This document shows positions 1 through 11,935 of a DNA stretch of 64,000 bases, piece after piece; within the stretch, counting starts at the first letter, position 1, and each line of letters starts with the position of its first letter. The translations under genes and the position numbers were made by a program. This stretch comes from Nelumbo lutea (lineage: Eukaryota > Streptophyta > Magnoliopsida > Proteales > Nelumbonaceae). The DNA is taken from the NCBI GenBank assembly GCA_022828595.1, contig JAKGHH010000007.1:41587973-41651972 (forward strand). The letters run 5' to 3'. Below the pieces are notes generated by a model. The model did no database searches, was not told the origin of the DNA, and was given only the letters and a program-made list of their open reading frames with translations.

Positions 1-330
1 GGTAGAATCTCATTACTTTAGACAATAATTTCCTCCATAACTGAATATCAATGGGAAGTGCGTGCTCCTATAAGTACTCTATATATATCTTCCTCCAGTC
101 CTCATCGCAAACCAGCAAACACTATCTGTTATTTGTTTGTAGAATGCATTTATCACACACTCGCTGTATTCTAATCGAATCCCACTTCATTGTGGCCCAA
201 TAATATCCCATTCGCTATAATTTGCAGAAAAGTCGCGACTACCCCACAGGTGGCTTTGTGGATCTTATCCAGTGTGGCTTCTGCTCCTCCTTGCCCAAAC
301 GCCTTGTCCTTACCCCATTTGACTCACAAT
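1..330. other. Unassigned AT-rich flank
   Basis: No gene, repeat boundary or recognisable domain is visible here. The short open frames in this stretch have no family resemblance. It precedes the first copy of a repeated retroelement segment that begins at about 331. Confidence 0.5.
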
Positions 331-540
331 GATACAGTACTCCGTGCACCAATTGGAACTTCACGATCAACCTTATGTCTTGAGTCCCCAAGGTCTGACC
401 CTTCAGTTTCTGTATCACCTCATATCTCTAGTCATCGGCCGTCATCTGCTTTTCATCCTCCACTTGTTCCCTTAAAGTGATAGTCGACTGCCTGTTGATT
501 GTTCGAATGGTGATTTCTATTGGTTCCGGGTGAAGGGACG
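331..540 (-). pseudogene. Second copy of Tat-type pol linker segment
   Basis: Read on the minus strand, this segment encodes the residues that follow the plant-type RNase H in Tat/Ogre gypsy polyproteins (core motif PIEITIRTIN). The DNA at 331-523 is a near copy of 1572-1762 in the same orientation, with scattered substitutions. No integrase or RNase H coding is visible next to this copy, so it is an isolated fragment: either the edge of another element or the product of a local duplication. Confidence 0.6.
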
Positions 541-1571
541 AGATATTCATCATATGGATGAACAAACCCTGTAGGAAGGTAGGGTGAAATTTCAAAAATT
601 TCTCTCTCATCTGGGAATCACATTCCCTATTTTAGAAAACTACATTTTCAAGGAATATTTTTGAAAGAGAACCAGACCAGATCTGAAACCATTAGGAAGT
701 GAGGGATAGACCTGATACGAAGTAGTAGTAACTCCAAATGAAGGTGTTCATGCCCAAGGAGAAAACCAAAACCCACTTCCACTGAAGATGACACAATGCG
801 TGTTGAAGCAGGATGGCTCTTCAGTAAGAACCAGAATTCTTTAGCAAGAATCTTACAGGGGTTGGTGAGCACAAATTCAGATTGCTTCTTTTGCCAAGAA
901 GCAATATCAAGAATACTTGTTCATTACTTCCACAAGTGGAGATCGGATTGGGTAGGGGCGGAAAGAACAGGGGAGAACTCTGCAGATTGTTATGTGTTAA
1001 AACTAAGGAACTCTACAGATTCCTCGATCATTCACTTTGTCCGGCAAAGGGGCTGATCCTATCACTATGGTCACCCACTCGGATGAATTCTCAGACTGCC
1101 CCAACATACCCAAGTTTTGACACCCTCTAAGGATTTCACTGATTGGCATATCAAAGACAACCCAATCTGATACCTAGTGCAGTACCATAATCGAGTGTAG
1201 GGGTCAGGTGTAACATTCTAGTTTTGCCCATCTATATCCAAGGTCCAGGGCAATACTAGTATTTGGTCCAATTCAGGGTTTCAAGAAAACCCACACTGCA
1301 TGTACCTTAGGTCTCACCCTAGCAGTTGAGACAAGCCACCCCTACCAACTTGGTGGCACATCAGTGCAGCCTTGGCTAGATATATCTCCCCAAATTTATC
1401 CAATGGCTATGAAGATTCTAAACTAACACGAGTCTCGTAAGTGTCCAGTTTAAGGGTATAATGACAGAAATACACCAAATCACATGAATCAATTATGCAC
1501 TTTATTCATTTACAATAAATGACATAATGTACATCAATCTAATTGGAGCCAAGGGCATACACTGTCTATTG
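541..1571. other. No gene recognised; unknown spacer
   Basis: About 1 kb lies between the two copies of the pol-linker repeat. Open frames at 796-1130 on the plus strand have no recognisable family. No TIR, LTR boundary or poly-A tail could be placed. It may be non-coding retroelement sequence, since it lies between two pieces of the same element type, but that is inference. Confidence 0.4.
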
Positions 1572-1689
1572 ATACAGTACTTCATGCACCAATTGGAACT
1601 TCGCGATCAGACTTATGTTTTGAGTCCCCAAGGTCTGACCCTTTAGTTTCTATATCACCTCATATCTCTAGTCGTCGATCGTCATCTAC

Positions 1690-2264
1690 TTTTCATACTC
1701 CACTTGTTCCCATAAAGTGACAGTTGAGTGCCTGTTGATTGTTCGAATGGTGATTTCTATTGGATCGAGGCTAGCTTGTATCTTGGATCCTATTGTGGTT
1801 AAGGCGTCAGCAAACCGGTTATTGGCTCTATTTTGATGTTCGAAGCGTATGTCTTGGTCATGAACTAGTTTTTGTATCAAGCTCCTATAGGATAAGATGG
1901 TGAGTTCTTTTACTATCGTGTTTCCATTGAGCTACCCAATCACTAGCTTCACATCACCGAACACTCTTATCTTCTTCGTATTGGCTTCAATTGCTTTTAT
2001 CAGGCCCAGGACTAGTGCTTCATACTCTTCTATATTGTGTGAACAAGGAAACTAGAGTTTAAAGGAAAAGGCCAAAGTTTGTCCATCAAGGGAAGTCAGG
2101 GTCACTCCAGCACTAATAGAGGTATTTGCACTGATCTCGTCAAAGTTTAGGATCCACTCACTACTTTCTACCAAAGAAACCATGGGCATGTCTGCGGGGA
2201 TTTCTTCTGATATAAGGAAGTCAGAGGCGGATGGGAAAGTGGCCAGTAGGTCGGCGACAGCCAA
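1690..2264 (-). pseudogene. Plant-type second RNase H (aRNH) remnant
   Basis: The frame at 2264-2052 reads the start of the second RNase H (W-I-L-N-F-D-E, then a GVTL strand). After stops and frame changes, 1880-1690 reads its end (NRFADALTTIGSKI), followed by the linker motif PIEITIRTIN. In this family the enzyme, with pol, removes RNA from the RNA/DNA hybrid during reverse transcription. The catalytic-type Asp in the first strand (NFDE) is still visible. No complete frame spans the domain. Confidence 0.7.
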
Positions 2265-2284
2265 ACACTTGACAGCTTTGGGCT

Positions 2285-2798
2285 GTGTATATTCTATATC
2301 ATACTCATTAAGCTACACCATCCATTTCATGAGCCTGCCGGACAGGGGAGGTCTATCCATAAAGAACTTGATCGGGTCACTTCGTGCAATGAGCCGCACC
2401 TTTTGCCCCAAAATGTAATGCCTAAATTTCTTTGTGGCAAAGACCAAGGCTAGACATTGTTGTTCTATGTGGGAATAGTTCTTCTCTACAACTTTGAGGG
2501 TTCTACTGGTGTAATAGATGGGAGTTTCAATTTTGCTTTCGTCTTCCTACGCCAACACGCAACCTATGTCTACCGATCCCGTCGCGATATACATCCTGAA
2601 CTCTTGCCCCGCTTTGGGAGGCCTCATCACGGGTGCTTTGGCTAATGCTTGTTTCAATCGTTCAAAAGTGTCTTTGTGCTCCTAGGTTCATTTAAACTCA
2701 ATGGCTTTCTTCACCAGTTTCATTAATGGTAAGGTCGTGTGTGCGAAGCCGGGAATGAATCTCCTTAGATATGAAACTTTCCCAAGGAAAGTCTTCAA
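2285..2798 (-). pseudogene. Gypsy RNase H domain remnant
   Basis: By eye, the minus strand gives a degenerate gypsy RNase H: a KAPVMRPPK-like lead-in, an IYYTSRTL-like strand, then ALVFATKKFRHYILGQKV-like and SDPIKFFMDRP residues. These need frame changes and several stops to read. It lies directly downstream of the reverse transcriptase and upstream of the second RNase H, the normal pol order. It is not translatable. Confidence 0.6.
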
Positions 2799-3368
2799 CT
2801 AGGACTCATTTATTGACAATGACATGTCTAGGATGGCTTTAACTTTGTTCTTGTCTGGGTGTATCCTGGCTTGGTCTACTTGGTAACCTAAGAATTTGCC
2901 TGACTGTACTCCGAATGCACATTTCAATGGATTCAACCTCAGCTTGAACTCCCTACATATGGTAAAGATTTTCCTCAAGACTTTGGGGTGCTCCTCTTTC
3001 TTCTTAGCTTTGACAACTATGTCATCCACATAGCACTCTATTTCCTTTAGGATCATATCATGGAAGACACTAGTCATTGCCCTTTGGTACATGGCACCAA
3101 CATTCTTTAACCCGAAGGGCATTATTTCGTAGAAGAAATTTCCTATGGGTTTCGTGAAGGTTGTGCAACACGCGTCCTTGGGATCCATAAAGATTTGGTT
3201 ATACCCGCTATAAACGTCTAGGAAAGAGAAGAGTTTGTGCCCTACCGTTGAATCTATAAGAACCTCCATATTAGGGAGAGGGAACTCATCCTTGGGGCAA
3301 GCCTTGTTTAAGTCTCTAAAGTCGACACAACATCTTAGCTGCCCGTTTTTCCTTTTTACTAGAACCAC
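2799..3368 (-). pseudogene. Gypsy reverse transcriptase fragment
   Basis: An open stretch of 189 residues carries the main RT blocks: CVDFRDLNKACPKD, SFLDVYSGYNQI (the first catalytic Asp lies in this block), MPFGLKNVGAMYQRAM, and the catalytic YVDD box in CYVDDIVVKA, followed by RLNPLKCAFGV and GKFLGY. The wording is close to Tat/Ogre elements. RT makes element cDNA in virus-like particles. The frame closes before RNase H and there is no start from a polyprotein, so it is not functional on its own. Confidence 0.85.
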
Positions 3369-3380
3369 ATTGCCAAGCCT

Positions 3381-3794
3381 CTAGGGGTGTGCTATGGGCT
3401 TGATAAAACCTACTTTCAGAAGCCGCTCTACTTCCTCCTTTATTTTCAGTGTCACTTCTAGTTTAAAGACTCTCTGCAGTTGTTTTACTAGCCGGAACTT
3501 TGGGTCTATGCAAAGAGAGTGGTAGACTAGCTCTAGGTCGAGTCTTGGTATCTGGTTGCACGACCAGGCGAACACGTCTTGAAACTTTGTGAGGAGAACA
3601 TGCATTAGGCTGGTTCTAGGTTCCAAGGTCTTTTGTGATAAGGTGCTTTCTTTACCTTCTAAGAGTGTGATTAATTTCTCCTTATCCTTTGCTGACAACC
3701 TAACGGATATGTACAAGGGTCTGTTGTCAGATCTGTCATCTGCTAAGTTGGTTTCTTCTAACGGCTCTTCGACTGTGTCGATGGAGTCCGTCAT
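3381..3794 (-). pseudogene. Gypsy pol segment preceding RT
   Basis: An open stretch of 137 residues matches the region between protease and RT in plant gypsy pol: a DVFAWS motif, a lead-in on HSLCIDPKFRLVKQ, then VERLLKVGFIKPI, which normally runs straight into the RT. It is separated from the RT frame by a stop at about 3370-3380. Part of the decayed Tat-type element. Confidence 0.75.
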
Positions 3795-3850
3795 GTACTT
3801 TGCAAATGCCCTAACTTCATCGCACTATTCTAATGTGTCATCTTTCTATT

Positions 3851-4762
3851 CTTAAAGTTGTTTAATTGTTATTCGTCTGAGCCTTAGTTATCTTATACTT
3901 TCAAATGTATGGAGTTTGAACACTGTACCTTTACACTTAGTTCGGGGGTCGGTATGTCGCCTGACAGCATAATCATAGCGATGTCGCTTTGTGGTGTGGC
4001 AAAATAGCACCGGTTGAAACATTATTTGGAGTCTTCGGTTAGATGGAAAATGTGAGTATGCTTTACAAATATATGCCTTTAAAAAAAAACAATCTAGCTT
4101 TTCTTGAAAAGGATAGTAAAAGACCATTTTCTTTCTTGATACACAATGCGATCAGGTCATATCTAGGTAATTAAATAAAAAGCTCATACCTCGGGGTAGC
4201 TTTCTTAGTCGTAGGGAGTTCGTCATTCTCGTTAGTCTATAATGATGGTATAGTACTCTTTCCCATCGTTCCTTGTCATCCATGTGCATCTACTCCTCTT
4301 CCGTCACTCTGACGTTCCTGCAGACTCGCTTTTAGGAGGATGTGGCAGCTTCGTCCCTTCAACCTTGGCTATCCTGGTCTCACCGTCTTTTGCCAACTCT
4401 GTGAAATAAATTGTGTCTTGAAAGTGTGTCTCTGTTTTGTTGAATGAGGCCCTGGTAGCTGGAATCCTTATTGATCTTCCCCGATATCTTGCCTTGATGC
4501 ACTAATGGTACGTTGAAGGGACAAGGGCCAGGTCATGTATCAACGGTCGCCCTAAGAGTGCGTGGTAGGAGGTTTTTCCTCGGATTCTTGTCTCACGCTG
4601 AAATTCTTGTCTCACGCTGAATGGCCTGATTGCGACCTACAAGTCTATGGATCCCTCGGTGGTCAAGGGGGTTCTGTCAAAGTCCATTACTTCTAGTGGG
4701 AGTCCCTTGATGTCTTCTTTCTGAATGCCCATCAGCCATTGATCTCTACATGTCATACCCCT
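3851..4762 (-). pseudogene. Degraded gypsy protease/linker zone
   Basis: No long frame survives. Position between gag (4763-6430) and the pre-RT pol segment makes this the expected site of the aspartic protease. A clear D-[ST]-G motif was not located, so only the context supports the call. Confidence 0.4.
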
Positions 4763-6430
4763 CTATCTTTTCCATAATGTATAGGGGCCGATTGTGAAGA
4801 GGGTCACTGCTAGCATGTCATCCTCTATGAATTCCATGCTATTATGGTCATGGCTATACGGCTGCAAGGGGTATTGGAATATTTCTGCCAATGCCCTTAT
4901 GGCTAATTTTGGCGTCGTTGTGTTGGCCCCCTGTTTCGTGAAGAACTGGCGTAATTCTTCACTCCGCTCCAATCTCTCTATCGGGGTGTCATCCTGGTGT
5001 TGTCTTGTAGCCCCGACTACATTAACACTACCTCCTCGGGCATGCGTTGACAAGGGATCGGTCTCTACTCAGGCAGGTCCTTTTGTTACAAACTGATCTA
5101 ACTTCACTTTCTGTGAAAATATCCTCTTGAGGGTGAAGCAGTCCATCAACTCATGGTGTGGCGTCTGTTGGTAGTTACACCACCTACCACCGTGCTTGGT
5201 TTTCTCTAGATTCATTCTGGAGGGTGACGGTAGCAAGTTGATTACCCCGTCTTCTACTAGCTTGTTCATAATCATGATCACTTCTTCTTTCATACAGGGA
5301 AAAAGGGGAGGTGTTGGCGCATCTCTTCTTCTTTGGGCATTGTTTTGCTGGTATGGCCCTTGTCTAGCTACTCCACTGTTCCTCAGCTTTCTGTCGACCG
5401 CATACACCTCTTCCCTACTATATGGGGTCGTTCCCTTGATGGTTCACACCGTCCTCTCTGTGCATTTATAGAGCTGGCTGAGAGTTTTTGCTTCAACATT
5501 TTCGATGTCGATCCGATATGTAGGGCGCATTCCCTAAACACACTGTTCGGTGATGCTTTTCTCAGTAGCGTGCTTGTTGAAGACGGAATGGGTGAGCTTT
5601 TGAAATCTCAAGACGTAAGCTAAAAGGTCTTCTCCTGGTCCCTATTTCACATTCTGCAGGTCAGCCATTATCAGCTTCCTCTCTAGTGTAAACCATTTCG
5701 ATAGGATTCTCTTGGCTAATGCTGCCCACGAGTCGATGCTCCCGGGGGTGAGACTTATGAACCTTGTGTATGCTAGGCCCATTAACGATTTCAAGAACTC
5801 CCATAATTTGAGGTTCCCATCAAGAGCATAGGGACCGAGGGAATCTTCAAACTTGCAGATATATTCTTGCGGGCTACCCTTCTACCTGACATACTATGCC
5901 CACTGTTGAGGGGAGGCATACCCGACAGGATATGGTTTATATAAGATACAATCAGAATATGACTTCTGTAAATTAATGAAATCTTGTGCTCGGTTACGGC
6001 TCTCAACCACCAACCCTTGAACATATTCCTTCAATTTGTCCCTACTGAGGGGGACTTCCGATAGTGGGCCGGTGTTTAGGAGAACATGGAACTGGTGGGT
6101 GGGTACGGAGCCACTTGAGATGGGGTTGGGTTGGCCTTATGGTGTTGTTCAGGGATGCCAAGGGAGGTGGGTGTGGTACCAGAAGCATACCAACTAGGGA
6201 TGAGATTAGGATTAGGGTCATTTGCTCAGCCTGGGTCGAGCGATTAAGAAATATATGGAGGGTGCTTCTCGTTTCCTCCATGCTTTGCTCCATTCTCTTG
6301 AAATGTTCATCGAGAAGCGGGAGGGAAGCCTCAAACCCATAGATCTTGTTCGACAAGATCTCGATGTCAGCTTGGATGGGTGTTTCTGTCTATGGTTGGT
6401 TCTCAACTTCGGGATTATCATTCTCTTCAA
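4763..6430 (-). pseudogene. Degraded gypsy gag
   Basis: Four disconnected minus-strand frames (6356-6042, 6024-5791, 5407-5069, 5053-4763) read as gag. The N-terminal frame has a charged helix (HFKRMEQSMEETRS). The 5407-5069 frame has a zinc-knuckle-like stretch (WCNYQQTPHHELMDC). The last frame resembles the gag/protease join. Gag packages element RNA. Stops separate the pieces and no single start codon can be assigned. Confidence 0.6.
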
Positions 6431-7500
6431 CGTCGTTCAGTTCCTCAAGTGTGGTAGTAAGGTTGATTCTTCTTGATGAAATCCTTCATGATCGAAGACA
6501 AAACCAGAGATTTTTCTGTTTGGAGGAGGTATTAGGCTGGATTGGAAGTGGTCTCTCATCGAAAGACGAAGGAAAGCCTCCAAAGGGAATAAAAGCCTTT
6601 TGGTACGGGGTTAAAGGAAGAATGAGAGGGTTGCAGGGGCTCGAGGGTATCAGTAGTGGAACTCTTGGGCTTCGATGACCTCTAACATTAGGGAGATCCT
6701 CTATTTATCAAGAAGATCCTAAGATCCTAAAAAGTGGGAGATGAGGATCTTCACTCCACATCGAGGGTGGAAGTACATTTTTCTCAAGGATCGGCTTTCC
6801 TTATCCTTAAGGTTCCTCATTACTCACGTGTGCTACTACCTTTTTGCGCATCATGACTAATTCTACCTGGTCAATGATGACATCACCCTTCGGAGGTTAA
6901 TGTTTTATCGATGCCTCGTGGCGATTTTCAAAGTGCTTTGTTGTCATAGGTTCGTATGTGTTTGGGCACACGTGGGCCTCGCCATGGGCTCAGCCTACTG
7001 TCCTCTTCGACCCGTTATACAAAGCAGGTTTGTAGGTTGTGGGTTTATCGTAGTTTTGCTTAGCATGTTGTGGGTTCATCACGAAGATGGCATGAGTCAT
7101 AGGTTCATCACAACATGGGTGTTGATCGTAAGCTATTTGTGAGTGCTTTTGTGGTGTTACTCTTGGTATATGAGTGTTCTTTGAGGGTCTGAGTGAGATG
7201 TACATACCTACATTAGGATTTGGCCTGCCCTTGAATTCTATTAGAGTGATAAAAGTAGAAATAAAAGAAAGAGAGAAAGAGAGAGAAGAAGAAGAAGAGA
7301 AGAGAATAGAAGGACATAGTTCTGGTTTGAAAGAGAGAAAAGTCTTATTCTCCCATTCGGCTAGATTAGTTTTTTATATCTCTATTAATCTAGAAATGAC
7401 ACTTCTGTCCCTACTTAAGTGAGGCACATAAGATCTAACATAACCTTACACATCTATAACTTAAACATAAGCATAAAGACAAAAATACCCCTACACAGTC
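6431..7500. other. Probable retroelement 5' flank with GA-rich tract
   Basis: No gene is seen. The stretch lies upstream of the gag of the decayed element, so it may contain its leader or 5' LTR, but no matching LTR partner, TG...CA pair or primer binding site was found. A purine-rich low-complexity tract (GAGA/GAAGAA type) runs from about 7255 to 7345. Confidence 0.4.
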
Positions 7501-7519
7501 GGCATTAACATATACCTCC

Positions 7520-9130
7520 TTGGCACACTTTTTGCTTGTTAAATAATGAATTCATGAAATCAGCAACATCCTCCACATTCTCAGCTTCCATCACATTTGG
7601 ATCTTCAGATTGTTTACTTGGTTGAACATTAGGAGATAACTGGGCTAAACTATAAATCTTATACATAGAAGCCAAAACTTATTTCACCTTCTTTTTAGCA
7701 CTTGAATATCAACATCATGTGACTCACTAATAACCTAATCCACATACTCCAATTTACATAGGGGGTCTAGAACAATTGCAATGAACAACATGGTGTTGAT
7801 ATTATTGGCATTTGACTAATACTTGTCATACTTCCTCTTCAACTGGGAAGCCACAAACTAATAGAAAAGTCATTACTATTACACCTTCGAGAAAGAACAC
7901 TTCCAATACCATAATTTTCTTTCATACTTTCATTTTCAATTACATAAAATGAGCTAAACAATTTCAATGTAATTTCATAGAAAATCTTAAGAAAATGTAG
8001 CAAAATATGAGCATATTCCCAATCTCCATTAGTAGGTAAACTCTTATTTTTAGAACTAGTAAGTTTCTTTACGTACTATCACCACTCTCCAACAAATCAA
8101 ATACCTTTTGAAATTTCAAAGTAGGTTCCAACATTAAATAAGTAGAGTTTCACCTAGTTTCAACATCTAGGCAAACAAGACCCCTACCCACTATCTTTTC
8201 TTTCTCCACACAGTCCTTAAATTTTTGCAACCTTGCAAGTGAAGATATTACATATTTCACTGTTGAACGGATCTTGAAAATAGAATCATCTACCTCTAGC
8301 AACCCCTTTTTGATAATTAAGCTCAAAATATATGCACCACATCTCATGTGTAAGAACTCATTTTTTAAGACACATCCCTTCCAATTATTAAGTCTTTTTT
8401 TTTTCAGGTATTGAATCCCTACATCATTTAAACTAGCATTGTCCATCGTTATAGTGAACACTTTTTCAATGCCCCAATCAAGTAACATATCTCAATGGCC
8501 TTACCAATTATCTCTCCTAAATAAACAAAAAATGGACAAAAATTTAAAATTTTTATACAATTTTCATTCATCGTCAATGGAATGAGTAGTGAGATACTTG
8601 TAACTAAGATTTTGAGATGATATCCATGTGTTTACAGTGAGGTAGACCCTTGATGACAATTTTTTAAAAAATTGTTTCAACATTTTCTTCTCATCCACAT
8701 AAAGACTATACCAATCTCTATCTACTTTGTTGTGTGAAGGAACTACAAATATTTGTTACATTTTATCATAGAAGCCATGAAACCCCTCTCGTTCCACATG
8801 CTTACAAGGTAATTCATATACAATAATCATACTAGCAATTTCCTTTCTACATTCATCTTGATCAAACTTATAAGACACGTGATGGTGTGGTGTTCTTCTC
8901 TTTAGAACTTAGAAATGAATTTTTCAAAGTCTTTTGATTCTTGTCTATATTATTAAGGGGATACTGTTTACATCTAGACAAGTGATTACTTAAGGAAATA
9001 GTACCAATTGTAGATGGACAAGCTAGGTGTTTACCACAATAATTACATTATGCCCTTTATTCGCTTTTGTCCTTATGGTCGAGCTTAGTAAAATGATCCC
9101 ACACCCAAGATTTTTTCTAGAAGAAGTGGT
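7520..9130 (-). pseudogene. Decayed hAT-superfamily transposase
   Basis: Read on the minus strand, the N-terminal end at about 9125-9000 is a BED zinc finger (S-W-V-W-D-H-F, then C-N-Y-C), with in-frame stops after KSE and RA. Further on, 8488-8150 is an open frame with the hAT core: FTITMDNASLND (the catalytic Asp block), then WKGCVLKNEFLHMRCGAYILSL, where family members have a Cys/His-rich helix before NLIV. The closing residues (GRGLVCLDVETR) match the LDVxTRWNS block, interrupted by a stop. hAT transposases cut and paste TIR elements with 8-bp target duplications. No C-terminal dimerisation domain could be read with confidence and no TIR pair was assigned. The gene is dead. Confidence 0.78.
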
Positions 9131-9599
9131 ATAAGCTTTTGAATCAATCTTTGAAATAGTTGGGTTAAATGAATTACCAACATTGCTTGAAGGTGTAGGA
9201 GACAGCCATTTGTAACAGTATGGTGGAAGAGATGTCTTAAGCATGGGTGCCTAGTTGTAGTAATATGATCCCCTTGGTGCATTTCATGGCTCTTGGGATA
9301 TAAGTTCACCTCGGTCATACTTAAAAGTGGTTCTATCTCAACTCCACCTTGACCATAAGGACCTGTCATGGGCTCATCAATGGCAAGCACGAGCTCAGTG
9401 TGATGAGCACCCCTCAACCCATGGTCCTTTACTAGTATGCTAGGAAAGCAAAGGAACTATTTGTTTAAAGAAGGGTCTTCTTGGTAGAGAAGATGTAGGA
9501 GATGATGAAGGGACATTCTGACTAGGTGAACCAGAGGAAGCCATTACCTGCATAAACAAAATAAGAATGTCAGTACCATAAAAATATTTTGCCTTAAAG

Positions 9600-9985
9600 T
9601 GAAGAAGTAAGCTTTGTGTGGAACTCTCTAATGAAGAAACTCTATGCAAGCTAATCCTTAAACCATAGAGACATCAGACCCTAAAGTGTATGAAGCTCTG
9701 GACCTAGGGACCTTGGACCATTAAAGGTCTACGAGGGTCTAGTGCTGATGAAGCTTTGCGTGTTGTGACTCTCTAGTGAAGAAGGAAACTATGTGCATTA
9801 TGTTCTTTGGTGAAGAAGCTCTTTGCAAGCTAATCCCTAAGGACGTGAAGGTCTTTGAAGATCTAGACCTAGGAACCTCGGACCATTAAAGGTCTACAAG
9901 GACTACTATTGATGAAGCTCGCTCTACATGCTATGACTCTTTAGTGAAGAAACATTATGTAAACTAAACCCTAAATCCAAGAGAC
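9600..9985. repeat. Degenerate tandem repeat, about 165-bp unit, ~2.3 copies
   Basis: The block beginning around TGTGGAACTCTC and containing CCATTAAAGGTCTAC recurs. The shared CCATTAAAGGTCTAC lies at about 9718 and 9883, giving a period near 165 bp. A third partial unit ends near 9985. Units have drifted (short indels and substitutions). No coding capacity. Confidence 0.65.
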
Positions 9986-10016
9986 CTCAACCAAAATTCT
10001 ACAAAGCTCTTAACTG

Positions 10017-10130
10017 GCCAAAATACATAGATACCCGCTTGGGGGGTCTGGATGGCTGGTTTCCTTGGGCGAGCTGCGTTTGGCCCACCATGGACCATGC
10101 CGCGTGCTGGGCTGTGCCACGACTCAATTT
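10017..10130. repeat. Dispersed module shared with 43,984-44,115
   Basis: The two places share CCAAAATACATA, then an internal block around TTTCCTTGGGC and GCTGCG, then the TGTGCTGG / GTGCTGGGC type motifs, in the same orientation. They look like two diverged copies of one interspersed repeat (perhaps an LTR part). Boundaries are approximate. Confidence 0.4.
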
Positions 10131-10299
10131 ATAGCTCTATCCCTACCTTTTCCTTCAAATCAAACATAGCCTAATGATGGGTTGGGATTCATAAATCTGA
10201 ATGAATCCCTCTTGGGCCCATTTTTTATACCAACACACACATAGACACACATGGGGGGATGAATTGATTTCAACTCGTTACGGGGGTAACATGTTCCCA

Positions 10300-10810
10300 T
10301 AAATTAGAAAGACAAAGGCCTCGTTTGGTGCATCTTTTTGCGTAGGTTGTGGACTTTCTAGAAGCTCGACAGCTCATGCTTTTGCCTTTTCTTGTTTGGT
10401 TGGGAAAAGATCTAACCACCGAAAGATACAACCCTAAAAAGGTGTAGGAAGACCATTTTGGGCTATTTTTGGGAAGCTTCAAATGGAGCTTTTTAACTTA
10501 TTTTATCTCATTTTGGCATGGAAAGACGTGCTTCCAACCAAACAAACTGTGAGATGCCAAGATATTTATGTAAAAGCCCACATGACCCCATTTGGCGCAT
10601 CTTTCAGCAAGGTCTATCGGCTATTTAGAAGCTTTGTAGACTGTGACTCGGTCTATTCCTGTTTAGTTTGTAGTAGATCTAGCCGCCAAAAGTTGATGCA
10701 CCAAAAAGACGCGAGATGCCCAAAATGGGTTATTTTTGGGAAGCTCCAAATGGAGCTTTTGCATTTTTTTCTATTCATCTTCATGCAGAAAGACATGCCT
10801 TAACCAAATA
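10300..10810. repeat. Pair of diverged MITE-like units in tandem
   Basis: Two related units occur in the same orientation, roughly 10,318-10,500 and 10,588-10,770. Each starts with TTTGG[CT]GCATCTTT, has a GATCTA[AG]CC[AG]CC block, and ends with a GGGAAGCT[CT]CAAATGGAGCTT segment that is itself an inverted repeat (AAGCT...AGCTT). They look like a small non-autonomous element dimer. No coding capacity; the superfamily is not assigned. Confidence 0.5.
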
Positions 10811-11093
10811 GACGTCAAGATACTCATATCTTAATGTAAAAGCTCAATGTATCTCATGATTGTAAGAGCTACCAGAAGATTTTCCCAAAAAGACTTGCGA
10901 AACGACCATAATTTGGTTGTTAACTCTTTGAAAAGATCTATCAAGAAAGACTTTGAAACAACACCAAATATTTGAAAGATCCCAAAGATTGTAATATTCT
11001 CCCTTCCCAAGTGGAAATACAATCCATTGGCTATAGGAAGGTGGTTCCATTCAACATATTTCATTACTTTTATGTGAACTCCTAATATCAAAC
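10811..11093. other. Unassigned spacer
   Basis: No gene is recognised. The minus-strand open frames here run into the TIR element that starts at about 11,101, so they are chance frames. Confidence 0.4.
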
Positions 11094-11349
11094 TAGAATT
11101 AGGAATGGCAACGGGGCGGTTCGGGGCAAGGGTCATATTCCCCGTCCCCGACCCCAATTTTGAAATTAATCCCATCCCCATCAACGATAAAATTTGTCCT
11201 CCATCCTTGATCCCCGATGGGATGGGTTCCTCATGGGGACCCGAACCCCAAAATCTTTTAGATAACAATATTTTTTAGATAAAAATTTTAATTATAAATA
11301 ATTTTTTAAATATGTTTTGTTATATAAAAGTAATTTAATAATATATATT

Positions 11350-11935
11350 TGATGCTGCTCAATCCGAGGTGGTGCACGAACTGAGGAGAGCAACCAAATA
11401 GTCCTTGCTGGCAGGGCGAGGCCGAGCTTCAAGACCTGTGGCCAAGGAAACAGTAGTCATAGGCCCGAGGAGTTATCCCCGGGTAAGCATTTCGACGCTC
11501 AGTAAGTAGGAGGTGATAGGTGGTTAGGCCGAGCTACAAGGATGTTGGTCTGAACTAAATAGCAGTGTCGGTCTCAGAAGTTGGGGATCCCTTACCTCGA
11601 GCATGGATCACCTTTTTATAGCCAAAGATCTGTGTCCTAGTCGGACTAGGCTTCAGGGGAAGTCGGGATGAGGTTAGCCGCTGTGTTATTTGGGATAGAG
11701 TCCCATTCCCTAGAGGGGTCACCTTCTTCCTCCTTATCTGTAATTGTTCTCATCCATACAACGTGTGGTTGATGTGGCTAGAAGGATAAGATATGGGCCA
11801 TCATGGTAGCGTAGCTTGGCCAAGCTAGGCCGATGTGATCAAGCTAGGCCGACATGGCCGAGCTAGGATGATGTGGTAGGGCGATAGCTGGACGGCCACG
11901 TGTCTCGCAGGGCCAGCTCAGCCATGACACGAACA
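11350..11935 (-). repeat. 3' LTR of the Tat element
   Basis: 586 bp, beginning TGATGCTGCTC and ending ACGAACA on the plus strand. It matches 20,458-21,049 throughout, apart from an insertion of about 20 bp near position 75 of the other copy. A CTTTTTATAGCC sequence lies inside both LTRs; the plus-strand reading is antisense to the element. Directly inside the element, the minus strand reads CTGGGGCAGC before the LTR, a weak polypurine tract. Confidence 0.9.

Larger units (their letters stand above)
1572..6430 (-). mobile_element. Decayed Tat-lineage Ty3/gypsy retrotransposon
   Basis: The minus strand reads, 5' to 3': gag (6430 to about 4763), a poorly preserved protease zone (4760 to about 3850), a pre-RT segment (3794-3381), reverse transcriptase (3368-2799), RNase H (about 2790-2285), and a second archaeal/plant-type RNase H (2264 to about 1760) that runs into a pol linker. 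The second RNase H is typical of the Tat/Ogre group of plant gypsy elements. No integrase, LTR pair, primer binding site or target duplication was found, so the copy is truncated at its 3' side and its 5' boundary is unknown. Several frames and stop codons interrupt it. It is a dead copy. Confidence 0.8.

Noticed and set aside
9600..9985. CRISPR-like array (also 12,250-12,830 and 32,343-32,665)
   Set aside because: Units are contiguous and drifted without unique spacers, in a plant nuclear context.
10831..11268. 145-residue minus-strand frame
   Set aside because: It follows the GC-rich arm of the TIR element at 11,101; no protein family is visible.
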